64,000 nt of DNA from Streptomyces sp. ISL-10 (lineage in GTDB: Bacteria; Actinomycetota; Actinomycetes; Streptomycetales; Streptomycetaceae): positions 16,481 to 80,480 of the forward strand of contig NZ_JAGGOJ010000029.1 of the NCBI RefSeq assembly GCF_018614575.1, in the 5' to 3' direction. The translations under genes and the position numbers were made by a program. The number at the start of each line of letters is the position of its first letter. The stretch's first letter is position 1. Below the pieces are notes generated by a model. The model had not been told where the DNA came from, searched no databases, and was given only the letters and a program-made list of their open reading frames with translations. Below are positions 26,180 through 33,872 of the stretch, piece after piece.

Positions 26180-26488
26180 ATGCGCTGCGTCATCGCCCGT
26201 TTCCCGTTCGACCTGTCCAAGAGCGGGGTGCTGGCGTCGATGAAGGGCGTCAGACCCGAGCCGATCACGGGGGACTCCGTGATCATCGGCCGCCGCCACT
26301 ATCCCGTGATGCAAGTGGGCGAGGTCATCACCCGGCAGGACCGTCGTGACTTCACCGCCGGGGAGGTCACCAGGGCCGTGACCCGCCTAGGCTTCACGTG
26401 CCGGGCCCAGCCCGTCGCCACGCCCGCGCGTGACCTCACTCCGTTCGAGGAAGCGGCGGCCCTGCTCGGCAACTCCTCAGCCGTGTAG
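26180..26488 (+). CDS. Conserved small protein of the cold-shock group
   Basis: A 102-residue soluble protein starting MRCVIARFPFDLSKSGV with no domain I can name. GTGAGG lies upstream of the ATG. It is the last gene before a perfect 20-bp terminator and follows the CBS gene by 50 bases, so the unit helicase-CBS-this gene is likely one operon. Function unknown. Confidence 0.75.
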   Translation: MRCVIARFPFDLSKSGVLASMKGVRPEPITGDSVIIGRRHYPVMQVGEVITRQDRRDFTAGEVTRAVTRLGFTCRAQPVATPARDLTPFEEAAALLGNSSAV

Positions 26489-26520
26489 CAGGCGGAAGAG
26501 GCGAAAGCCGAAACCAGGAC

Positions 26521-26564
26521 GCGACAAGGGCTCGACCGGCACACGCCGGTCGAGCCCTTGTCGC
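26521..26564. terminator. Bidirectional terminator, perfect 20-bp stem
   Basis: 26521-26540 pairs perfectly with 26545-26564 around a 4-base ACAC loop. It separates convergent genes and probably serves both. Confidence 0.92.
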
Positions 26565-26626
26565 GTTCGGCGTCCGGTCGGATGACAGCGCCGACCGGCC
26601 GGTCCCGGGGGGCCGGTGGCCGTGGC

Positions 26627-27001
26627 TCAGTGGTCGGAGTAACTGAAGTCGCCGACGGTCCAGCCGCTGACGTCCTTGATCGCAACTCGGTACATCCCGC
26701 CCGTCTCGGGAATCCCGACGCTGCCCTGGAGGATCCGGGCGACGTGGAAGTGCAGATGAGTGGGCGGCTCGCCGCGCTCGGGCCGACCTTGGGTCTGCTC
26801 GGCGGAGAAGACGCCGGAGAACGGGCGGAGGCGTTCCGAGTCCCTCAGGACCTCCGACACACGCTCCCGCCACACGGCTTCGGGTGCCAGCCGTCCGGTG
26901 ATGACGGCACCGCCGATGACCACGGTCAGGGACATCTGATTGCTCTGTTCGGACTCCACCATGGCGGCGATGTCAACGAGGAGTTCGTCAGCGTTCGACA
27001 T
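26627..27001 (-). CDS. GvpU-like gas vesicle accessory protein
   Basis: A 124-residue protein resembling the GvpU family: SLTVVIGGAVITGRLAP near residue 25, a central helical part, then HLHFHVARIL and the ending GGMYRVAIKDVSGWTVGDFSYS. GvpU proteins are accessory factors of gas vesicle clusters with unclear role. No other gvp gene is in the window, so this is either an orphan or a distant homologue used otherwise. Confidence 0.55.
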   Translation of the reverse strand: MSNADELLVDIAAMVESEQSNQMSLTVVIGGAVITGRLAPEAVWRERVSEVLRDSERLRPFSGVFSAEQTQGRPERGEPPTHLHFHVARILQGSVGIPETGGMYRVAIKDVSGWTVGDFSYSDH

Positions 27002-27682
27002 GAGAGCTGATTCTATTCATCGGCAGGCCCGTCGTGCGGGGCCCCCACCGGCCGCAGCAGACGCGGTGGCGGTTCCCGCCACGTGCGATGGACCGGACCG
27101 GGCGACCGGGGGAATCGGCCGTAGCCGCGCGCAGATTACCTCGACCACGAGCACCCAAAATCTATGTTCGTCACAGTAGACATGGGGCGGCCACCCGGCT
27201 AACGTTTCTCTCGTAGACGGAGTCAAATGAGACCCGGCAGAGACGAACTGGCGGGTAGCAGCACAGAAGTTCGCAGGACGGTGCGACTGCGGAGTTCCGA
27301 AGCCACGTTGTTCGCAGGACGGCGACGGGACTGGCAGGCGCACCGGGCGGCCCGCAGGCTGAGGGGCTGCCGACAGCAACACCAGCAGTTCGCACCACCA
27401 GTCAATTGCCAGTCATCGGTTCGACGGAGGAATGGAGGAAGCAGACGCCATCAGGATCGCCCGGGCAAGGAGGAATCCGCCCGGGTACCGCAAGACCCCG
27501 GAACGGAAGGTGGTCCCCGGTCACGCATCCGCGATCCCCGCACTCTCGCCCTCTCCAGGGCGAGGTGGCGGACACAGCAGGTCGGCGACAGCAGTAGAGC
27601 CGACGATGGTGTTGAATTTCCTTCGGGGCCCTGGTGCCGTATGGCACCAGGGCCCCTCGACGCGTTGCACAACGAGGTGGGA
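27002..27682 (+). promoter_or_regulatory. Long leader of the MerR-like gene with repeats and terminator
   Basis: A 680-bp region with no convincing protein gene. GTTCGCAGGACGG occurs at 27269-27281 and again at 27310-27322. Short ORFs here (for example from 27432) lack coding character. The region ends with a strong hairpin just before the MerR-like gene, suggesting an untranslated RNA or attenuated leader. Confidence 0.45.
27625..27656 (+). terminator. Strong hairpin upstream of the MerR-like gene
   Basis: GGGGCCCTGGTGCC (27625-27638) pairs perfectly with 27643-27656 around GTAT. It lies 26 bases before the start codon, so transcripts from upstream must read through it. Confidence 0.85.
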
Positions 27683-28021
27683 ATGACAGCAGACACTCCG
27701 CTCAGTGGTCGCCTGGACGATGACGACTACCCCGCGTACACCATGGGACGTGCCGCCGAGATGCTCGGCACGACTCCCGGCTTTCTCCGCGCCATCGGTG
27801 AGGCCCGGCTCATCACCCCCCTCCGCTCGGAGGGTGGACACCGCCGCTACTCCCGCTACCAGCTTCGGATCGCCGCCCGCGCCCGCGAACTCGTCGACGA
27901 AGGCATGCCGGTCGATGCCGCCTGCCGCATCGTCATCCTCGAGGACCAACTCGAGGAGGCCCAGCGCATCAACGCGGAGTTCCGCCGAGCCGCGGCCGCA
28001 GAACGCGACGAGTCCCAGTGA
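27683..28021 (+). CDS. MerR-type HTH regulator, short form
   Basis: A 112-residue DNA-binding protein. The MerR winged helix is seen in YTMGRAAEMLGTTPGFLRAI and RLITPLRSEGGHRRYSRYQL, followed by one dimerisation helix; there is no effector domain. GAGGTGGG precedes the ATG. Similar short MerR-like proteins accompany cold-shock genes in Streptomyces, which fits its location, but its targets are unknown. Confidence 0.85.
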   Translation: MTADTPLSGRLDDDDYPAYTMGRAAEMLGTTPGFLRAIGEARLITPLRSEGGHRRYSRYQLRIAARARELVDEGMPVDAACRIVILEDQLEEAQRINAEFRRAAAAERDESQ

Positions 28022-28558
28022 GCCGTTCCGGGCTCCGGAGGCCCAGCTGAGGCACGAGGTCGTCGCTCCCAGGGACGAGTAGGGCCAGGACGGGGGACAG
28101 CACTGTCGGGTCGCGCCCTGTCCGTGCCCCCGGGTGCCACCGGCCGCGCCGAGGGCAGCGGTGGCTCCGGATCCCGCGCCCGAGTCGGGTCGGCTGCGCA
28201 CGCGCTGGGTGGCCGCCCAGCGGAGTGGGCTGAAGCCACGGAGAACATCTCGCACGTCGGCTCTCGTGTCGGCCTCGTTCTCTGTGAACAGCTGCGCCGG
28301 GATGCCGAAGACAGCCCGAAACGGGTCCCATCATGACCGTGACCATCGGCCGCCCGATCGCCGACGAACGCGGCACCTCGTCACCGGACCCGCCTTTCTC
28401 CGACCCGCCGGATCGATCGGGAACCCTGGAACCCTGCCCCTGTGCGCCGCGGCTGTGCCAGTGAAGGCCACTGTGTCGAGTGACTTGTTGTTGCTTGCGC
28501 CGTTTTGCTCGCCCGGAGCCGCCCGTAGGACGAACGTCATTGACCTGATCAACGGGCG
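28022..28558. other. Intergenic region, little seen
   Basis: No gene with clear coding character. A 43-codon ORF at 28333-28464 starting MTVTIGRPIADERG is possible but has no good ribosome site. No strong hairpin was found. Confidence 0.3.
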
Positions 28559-29101
28559 TCAGCCCCGTGCCTGGAACGTCACCTCACTCACGCCCCAGAG
28601 GAACTCGCCGCCCAGCGGGTTCTCCGGCCATTCGGCACGGAAGTTCCGGACGAGAAACTCCACCATCCCGCAGTCGTAGCGGCTCCACAGCGAGCCGTTG
28701 CGCTGATAAACCACCACCGGCCACTTGGCGGGATCGTCCTCCGACGCGTCCCAGCACAACATGTCCGCGGTGGCGTCGACCCCCCAGGTGATCAGCACCG
28801 GAGAAGTGCCCTCCAGCTCGGGTGCCTTCTCCTCCGTCTCCCAGTCGGCCTTGGCGTTCGCCGTCTCGATCACCATGCCGTTTCGCGGTGCCTGCTCCAG
28901 CGGCACCTTGGGCTCCGGCCTGCCGATCGACAGGTAGTTCTGCACCGCGCCGGCGCCGTAGATTTCCATGAAGCGCCGGTAGTCGAGCGGGAACGGCTTG
29001 TCCCACGACGCCGTGAGGGCGGCCCAGTTGACCGTCGTGCCCCCGCCCGTCGGCGGCGGCATGAGCCGTCGCAGGGCGTCCAGGTCGGTCGGCTCACTCA
29101 T
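28559..29101 (-). CDS. SUKH (SMI1/KNR4) family immunity-type protein
   Basis: A 180-residue protein with the SUKH pattern: YRRFMEIYGAGAV near residue 42, then SPVLITWGVDATADMLCWDAS near 103 and PVVVYQRN. SUKH proteins usually neutralise the toxin encoded just upstream in polymorphic toxin loci. Here the upstream overlapping frame (8-base overlap) encodes only the end of a toxin-like protein, so this is an orphan immunity gene at a decayed locus. Confidence 0.85.
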   Translation of the reverse strand: MSEPTDLDALRRLMPPPTGGGTTVNWAALTASWDKPFPLDYRRFMEIYGAGAVQNYLSIGRPEPKVPLEQAPRNGMVIETANAKADWETEEKAPELEGTSPVLITWGVDATADMLCWDASEDDPAKWPVVVYQRNGSLWSRYDCGMVEFLVRNFRAEWPENPLGGEFLWGVSEVTFQARG

Positions 29102-29390
29102 CGGTACCTCGCTCTGTGTCCATTCGATCCTCGTCGGTCCGCGTCATGGGGGTGCTCCCCGTGGGTGTCGGCGCACCGCCGATGTCCGTCTGTGTGCCGA
29201 GATCGTCTCCCGTGCTCAGTTCGTTCGGTATGAACACCTGGAGGTCAATCCCGACAGAGCCGTCGGGACTGATGCCGTACGCCGACATGTCGTAGCCGGT
29301 CGGCACCGTTCTGTTGCCCTCGTAGCGTGGCGACACGGTGTACATGATGAGACGGGACAGGTCTCGTCCAACTTGAGTTTCCCGCCCCAC
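29094..29390 (-). pseudogene. C-terminal remnant of a polymorphic toxin
   Basis: An open frame without a credible start encodes MYTVSPRYEGNRTVPTGYDM, then SPDGSVGIDLQVFIPN and a hydrophilic tail, overlapping the SUKH start. The V-PxYxGNxxVP ... VFIPN pattern resembles the C-termini of secreted nonspecific-endonuclease-type toxins of Streptomyces (inference). The N-terminal delivery part is missing, the sequence upstream belonging to another gene. Confidence 0.5.
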
Positions 29391-29417
29391 AGTTGAGGCG
29401 GGGAGGCGGAGAGCAGA

Positions 29418-29924
29418 TCACAGGTAGTCGAAGAACCGAATCCACCAGGTGGCGGCGTGAGGGGCGCTGTACTCGGCGAGGCACGTCACTCCGTCATAGG
29501 AGCGGTGCAGGGCGGATTCCGGGACGAGGAGGTAGCCGAGGGCGGTGGTCGCGGTCTCGGCTGTGAGGCGGTCGGCCGGGGTCAGGGCGCCTTCTGCCAC
29601 TGCCTCGTCAAGGTCCTCGTAGCAGCCCAGGTTCTCCGCGGCGACGACGGCCAGGTCTCCGAAGTTGCTCAGCCGGATCACGATCTGCTGCATTGCGGCA
29701 GTCGCCTCGGCCGGGACGGTGATGTCCGCGTGGAAGCTGGCGTCCTGGACTCCCGTGTCGGCCCAGCAGCGGCAGTCGAAGCCGGTGTTCAGCCGCTCGA
29801 TCAGGGTGCCGACGCGGGCCAGAGCCCGGTGGTGGTCGAAGCTGTGGGGAAACTCCAAGTGGTCGGGGCCCGTTGTCCGATCGACCTCATTCAGGAGTGC
29901 TCTGGCCTCTGTCTTCGTCGCCAC
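29418..29924 (-). CDS. Conserved hypothetical protein
   Basis: A 168-residue acidic protein not assigned to a family I can name. The N-terminus reads VATKTEARALLNEVDRTTG, followed by FDCRCWADTGVQDASFHADI and a Trp/Phe-rich C-terminus. The GTG at 29924 begins the conserved part; a much longer frame upstream shows no coding character. No ribosome site is visible, so it may be leaderless. Confidence 0.6.
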   Translation of the reverse strand: MATKTEARALLNEVDRTTGPDHLEFPHSFDHHRALARVGTLIERLNTGFDCRCWADTGVQDASFHADITVPAEATAAMQQIVIRLSNFGDLAVVAAENLGCYEDLDEAVAEGALTPADRLTAETATTALGYLLVPESALHRSYDGVTCLAEYSAPHAATWWIRFFDYL

Positions 29925-30139
29925 GAGCCGTACTGTCGCACAGTACCGCTGAGCGCCCCCTGGTCGACCAAGGTGCACGCGCGGCGCTCGGCCGCAGCTG
30001 GCGTCCGGACCGGACTGCATGCGGCGACATGCAGCTGCGCCCCACACCCAGGCATGGCACCCGCCCCGATCAGCACGCCCACCTCCAGGGCGCCGCTGCG
30101 GGACAGCGAGCAGACGAAGGCCTTCCACGCCGGCCGGCC

Positions 30140-30368
30140 CGTGGCCCTGCGGAGGTCGACGACGACGAGGATCTGCTGGACCGCCACGAGGCCACCGCCG
30201 AGCTCGGCCTCTCGCCGGCCAGCTGGCACAAGTACAGGAGCGAACCGCAAGCTGGCCGAGCACGTCGTCCTCGTCCCGGCCGGCAACGGCGGCACGGAGC
30301 ACTGGCCGTGCCGTGTCATCCGCGAGTTCAAGGCCGGCCCGGCCGCCGCACCGGCAGCGGCGACATGA
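30140..30368 (+). pseudogene. Frameshifted small HTH-type gene
   Basis: One frame reads DDDEDLLDRHEATAELGLSP (HTH-like) and stops being meaningful after HKYR; the continuation LAEHVVLVPAGNGGTEHWP lies in another frame and ends at 30368 overlapping the next start (ATGA). Such genes precede DUF6292 genes in Streptomyces elements. Confidence 0.5.
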
Positions 30369-30956
30369 TCCCCCGCGGCGAGCTCCTGCCCCGCATCGCG
30401 GAACTCCTCGATGACAACACCCGGCCATCACCCTCACCGAGGTCGCCGACACTCTGGGCATCGCCGAGTTCCCCACCGCCCTGGCCGGCCTCGCGCAGCT
30501 CCGCGGGCGGCGCATCGCCGACCTGGTCGAGGCCAGCCCCGAGCTCACTCCGATCGAGGCCGCCGAGGGTCCCGCTACCCGACCGTCACCCACCGCGGCG
30601 CCGCAGCGATCGCCGAGGCCGAGCTGCGCGCCCGCCGGTACCTGCAGCAGGTCGCCGACGCCCTTGCCGAGGCCGGCGTCGCCGAGCCGGTCCAGGTCGA
30701 GGTGCGCCGGCTCGGCGAGCACCTGGCGGCCGCCGTCCCGCTCACCGCCGGCCAGAGCTCGCCGGCGCTGGTGTGGGACGAGCGGTACGGATGGCGCACC
30801 GCGACCAGCCGACGCCACCCGATCGGCAAGGAGACCGGCACGGCTCCGGACGGGGAGGGCATCCGCTACCTCGGCAGCGGCACCCGGCCGGAGCCGGACG
30901 AGCTGCTTGAGCAGTATGCCGACGGCCGCAAGGGCTCCAAGCGGCCCAAGGCATGA
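30365..30956 (+). pseudogene. DUF6292-family gene broken by two frameshifts
   Basis: Starts MIPRGELLPRIAELLDDN, shifts near 30420 to ITLTEVADTLGIAEFPTALA, and shifts again near 30570 to YPTVTHRGAAAIAEAELRAR, which stays open to the stop at 30956. The C-terminal part carries the DUF6292 block LVWDERYGWRTATSRRHPIG. Both breaks are small indels, so a sequencing error at either site should be considered. Confidence 0.65.
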
Positions 30957-30971
30957 CGCCGCGCTGGAGGT

Positions 30972-31991
30972 TCAACCGGCATGCCGGTAGGTCGCCGCAG
31001 GGCCCACAGTGCCGGAGCCGAAACGGGCGTTGAGCACATCGACGGCCCGCTCGGCGCGCAGCCGGTGCTCCCGGTTAGCGTCGAAGGAGAGCTGCTCGAA
31101 GGCCGCAGCCGCGTCCACCAGCTCCTCGCAGCGCAGGGCGACCGCCCGCACCCGGGCCCGCTGCAACCCCAGGGCCCGGTACATCTCGTACGCGGCGTCG
31201 CGCAGATCGTCGGTATGCGCGGACGGGCCGCCGGACAGCCGGCGGCTGCGGTGCAACTGCGTGCGGTCGGCGAACGTCACCGTCAGCGTGACGGCCTTCG
31301 CCGCCTGCCGGCGACCGCGCAGCCGCTCGCCGAGCTCGACGGCCAACGACAACAGCGCGGACCGCACCAGGTCCGGCGCCAGCGTGTCAGTCGGGAAGCG
31401 GCGCTGCGCGTCCGCGCCGTGCGGCAGCTCGGCCGGCACCACCCGGCGCCGGTCGACACCTCGGGCCCGCTCACGCAACAGGCGACCCGCCTGGCCGCCC
31501 AGCACCCGCTGCACCGTCGCCTCCGGCAGCTCCGCCAGCAGCCTGATCGTGTGTACCCCGTACGTCGTCAGCGTCCGCTCCTGGGCACGACCGATGCCGT
31601 CGAGCTCACCGACCGGCCGCGGGCGCAGGAACGCAGCCACCGCTTCCGGGCTGGAGCCGACCGCACGCACACCGTCTTGCCCTGGTTCCCGGGACGCCAT
31701 CGCCGCCACCGTCCAGTTCGGCCCCACGCCGATCGCCACCTGCAAGCCGTACAGGGCCAGGGCCCGCGCCCGGATCATCCGGGCCAGCCCGGCCGGATCG
31801 TGGTCGAAGAACTGGACGCTGCCGGAGACGTCCGCCACAGCAGCAGATGGCGGCAAGGCCTGCAGCACCGGCGTCACATCCGCCACCAGGCCGAGCAGCA
31901 GACGGTACAGCTCGGGATCGACATCCGACGGGCACCGCAGATGAAGGATCGTCGAACCAGCCCCCACGGCCTGGTCGTGCTCCCCGTCCAT
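30972..31991 (-). CDS. Y-family DNA polymerase-like protein (DinB/ImuB type)
   Basis: A 339-residue protein. The finger/palm remnant (DVSGSVQFFDHDPAGLARMI) retains few catalytic acidic residues, and helix-hairpin-helix elements (RPVGELDGIGRAQERTLTTYG) plus a little-finger-like C-terminus follow, as in ImuB-like or element-borne Y-family proteins. It may be a non-catalytic or specialised translesion factor. The start at 31991 is fixed by GGGAGG 7 bases upstream; a longer frame exists. An 11-bp direct repeat in the promoter region may be a regulatory site. It faces the DUF6292 remnant. Confidence 0.8.
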   Translation of the reverse strand: MDGEHDQAVGAGSTILHLRCPSDVDPELYRLLLGLVADVTPVLQALPPSAAVADVSGSVQFFDHDPAGLARMIRARALALYGLQVAIGVGPNWTVAAMASREPGQDGVRAVGSSPEAVAAFLRPRPVGELDGIGRAQERTLTTYGVHTIRLLAELPEATVQRVLGGQAGRLLRERARGVDRRRVVPAELPHGADAQRRFPTDTLAPDLVRSALLSLAVELGERLRGRRQAAKAVTLTVTFADRTQLHRSRRLSGGPSAHTDDLRDAAYEMYRALGLQRARVRAVALRCEELVDAAAAFEQLSFDANREHRLRAERAVDVLNARFGSGTVGPAATYRHAG

Positions 31992-32020
31992 GGCGACACC
32001 TCCCACCATTCCACCGTACT

Positions 32021-32042
32021 CGAACATAAATCGAACGCATAT
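32021..32042. promoter_or_regulatory. 11-bp direct repeat upstream of the Y-family gene
   Basis: CGAACATAAAT (32021-32031) is followed immediately by CGAACGCATAT (32032-32042), 8 of 11 identical, one helical turn apart. It contains CGAAC half-sites like those of LexA boxes but in direct, not inverted, orientation. Confidence 0.45.
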
Positions 32043-32241
32043 CGTCCGGGACGGCATGTACAGGGCTTGCTCCCCTGTGCCTTAGCGCTTCGGTTGGCGG
32101 ATCAGCGGCTGACGGCGGTCTGAGTGCTCCACCCGGCGGGGGCAGTAGCGCCGGGACTCTGTCGGCCACGGGTCACCGGCATTGGGGAGGCTCCGAGAGC
32201 GATGAGTGGAACACTCAACTCAAGCGAGGCAGGCTGGACCC

Positions 32242-33429
32242 ATGCGGTCGCTCTTCCGCTCATCTGGCCCCTCAGTAGCGGGCGGTCATAGCCGGGCCCT
32301 GATGAGACTCGCGCAGTGTGTGCCGTTCGTGATCGTATTGGTCGCGCTGGGGATCGAGCTCTCGCCCGCACACTTTCTGTATACCGGCCCTATCCTCGCC
32401 GCGATGCCGGCATTGGCTTCTCTGACGATGGGCCCGAAGGGCATCATTTCGACAGCGACTGGAGCTGTGGCCGTCACCGTGATCACGGCCACCCTGCACC
32501 AGAGCTGGGGTGGCCAGGTCTACAGCAACCTCCTGGCCGCCATCATGGTGTCAATAGCCAGCGTCACCATGAGTAAAGCCGTGCGTACACGCAGGCAGAG
32601 CGAGCTCGACCAGGTTCGCCGGGTCGCCGTGGCAGCCCAACAAGTCCTCCTGCGGCCTGTACCCGCCCGGCTGGGCCCGGTGGGGGTGGCCAGCATGTAC
32701 CTCGCGGCTGAGACGGAAGCTCAGATCGGCGGTGACCTGTACGAGGCGTTGCAAACACGGTACGGGGTCCGGATGATCGTGGGGGATGTCCGCGGCAAGG
32801 GGCTTCCTGCCGTGCGCTTGGCCGCAGCCGTGCTGGGCGCGTTCCGGGAGGCCGTGCACTACGAGGACGACCTGGTCGAGGTGATGAATCACTGTGCGGC
32901 TGCGCTGAGGCGGGAGTGCGCCGTGCCGGGCGCGATCGGCCAGGACGAGGGGGGAGACCAAGCGGAGGACTTCGTCACTGCGGTCGTGGCTCAGGTACCC
33001 GACACATTCGTCGTCCAGGTGGTCAACCGTGGCCATCCGCCCCCACTGTTGTTGCGCCAGGGCAAGGTCCAGGTGCTGATGCCCACCTCACCACTACCAC
33101 CGCTCGGCCTGGAAGACTTCATCACCGGCCCTCCCGCTCAGCCGGAGAGCTACACCTTCGCACCCGGCGACCGTCTGCTGCACACCGACGGCGTGATCGA
33201 AGCCCGCAATCGGGACAACGACTTCTTCGCCCTGCCGCAGGCCATGGAAGCGGTGCACTCCCGCACCCCGCCGGAGTTCCTGGAGCAGCTGCACCAGGCG
33301 TTGATCCGCCACACCACCCAGGGTTGCCTTGCGGACGATGCCGCGATGCTCCTTGTGGACCGGCTCGACGAGGAAGCAGGCACACAAGTCGACGCGGCTG
33401 CTGCCTTCTCAAGTGACGGAACGCGTTGA
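32242..33429 (+). CDS. SpoIIE/RsbU-type PP2C phosphatase with membrane sensor
   Basis: A 395-residue protein. Residues ~25-115 contain four hydrophobic segments forming a membrane domain; the rest is a PP2C-like SpoIIE domain with QIGGDLYEAL, GDVRGKGLPAVRLAA, VVNRGHPPPLLL and a terminal ADDAAMLLVDR. These are the acidic metal-binding motifs of phosphatases that act on anti-anti-sigma factors. No sigma or anti-sigma partner is adjacent. The start at 32242 is chosen over a GTG at 32206 because it is followed directly by the conserved region. Confidence 0.9.
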   Translation: MRSLFRSSGPSVAGGHSRALMRLAQCVPFVIVLVALGIELSPAHFLYTGPILAAMPALASLTMGPKGIISTATGAVAVTVITATLHQSWGGQVYSNLLAAIMVSIASVTMSKAVRTRRQSELDQVRRVAVAAQQVLLRPVPARLGPVGVASMYLAAETEAQIGGDLYEALQTRYGVRMIVGDVRGKGLPAVRLAAAVLGAFREAVHYEDDLVEVMNHCAAALRRECAVPGAIGQDEGGDQAEDFVTAVVAQVPDTFVVQVVNRGHPPPLLLRQGKVQVLMPTSPLPPLGLEDFITGPPAQPESYTFAPGDRLLHTDGVIEARNRDNDFFALPQAMEAVHSRTPPEFLEQLHQALIRHTTQGCLADDAAMLLVDRLDEEAGTQVDAAAAFSSDGTR

Positions 33430-33811
33430 CTGCCTCCCGTGACTCGGTGAGGGGCTCATGCCGCTCCGGTCGGGTGGCCTGCCGTCCCCCAGAGGCAGCG
33501 GTTTGCTGAGCTGTCACCACGACGTGAGCGCGGTACTTGGCGAACCCGCCAACCGAAGTGCTGCGCGATTACGCGACTCCTGAACACTCGAGCTCACCAG
33601 TCCCGGGGGCCGAGGACCATGACGCGGAGGTACGGACCCTTCGTGTCCCCGGGACCCTTCGCACACCGCACTGGACCACCATCATCGGGCGCTCGCATCC
33701 CTGCTGCCCGGCATGCCGGAACTCCGCACACCTGGCTTTAATCACGAGTCCTGGTTCTGGCTCGCTTTCCGTGATGCGCGCACGCTGAGTGACGGCTGCT
33801 ACTCCGATCAG
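33430..33811. other. Intergenic region, no gene seen
   Basis: Several short frames but none with coding character; no strong hairpin. It separates the phosphatase gene from an ISL3-type transposase. Confidence 0.3.
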
Positions 33812-33841
33812 GCTTCGGGAAGTTGCCTGAAAACAACCAGG

Positions 33842-33861
33842 GTCGACCTTGTGTGGTCGAC
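33842..33861 (+). promoter_or_regulatory. Palindrome before the ISL3 transposase
   Basis: GTCGACC-TTGTGT-GGTCGAC is a perfect 7-bp inverted repeat 12 bases before the start codon; it may regulate or shield transposase translation. Confidence 0.45.
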
Positions 33862-33872
33862 AGTGCGGCGTC

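Noticed and set aside
28333..28464. 43-codon ORF MTVTIGRPIADERG...
   Set aside because: Possible, but no good ribosome site or neighbour support; mentioned only under the intergenic region.
32021..32042. LexA box at the Y-family polymerase promoter
   Set aside because: CGAAC units are in direct rather than inverted orientation, so the actinobacterial LexA palindrome is not met.
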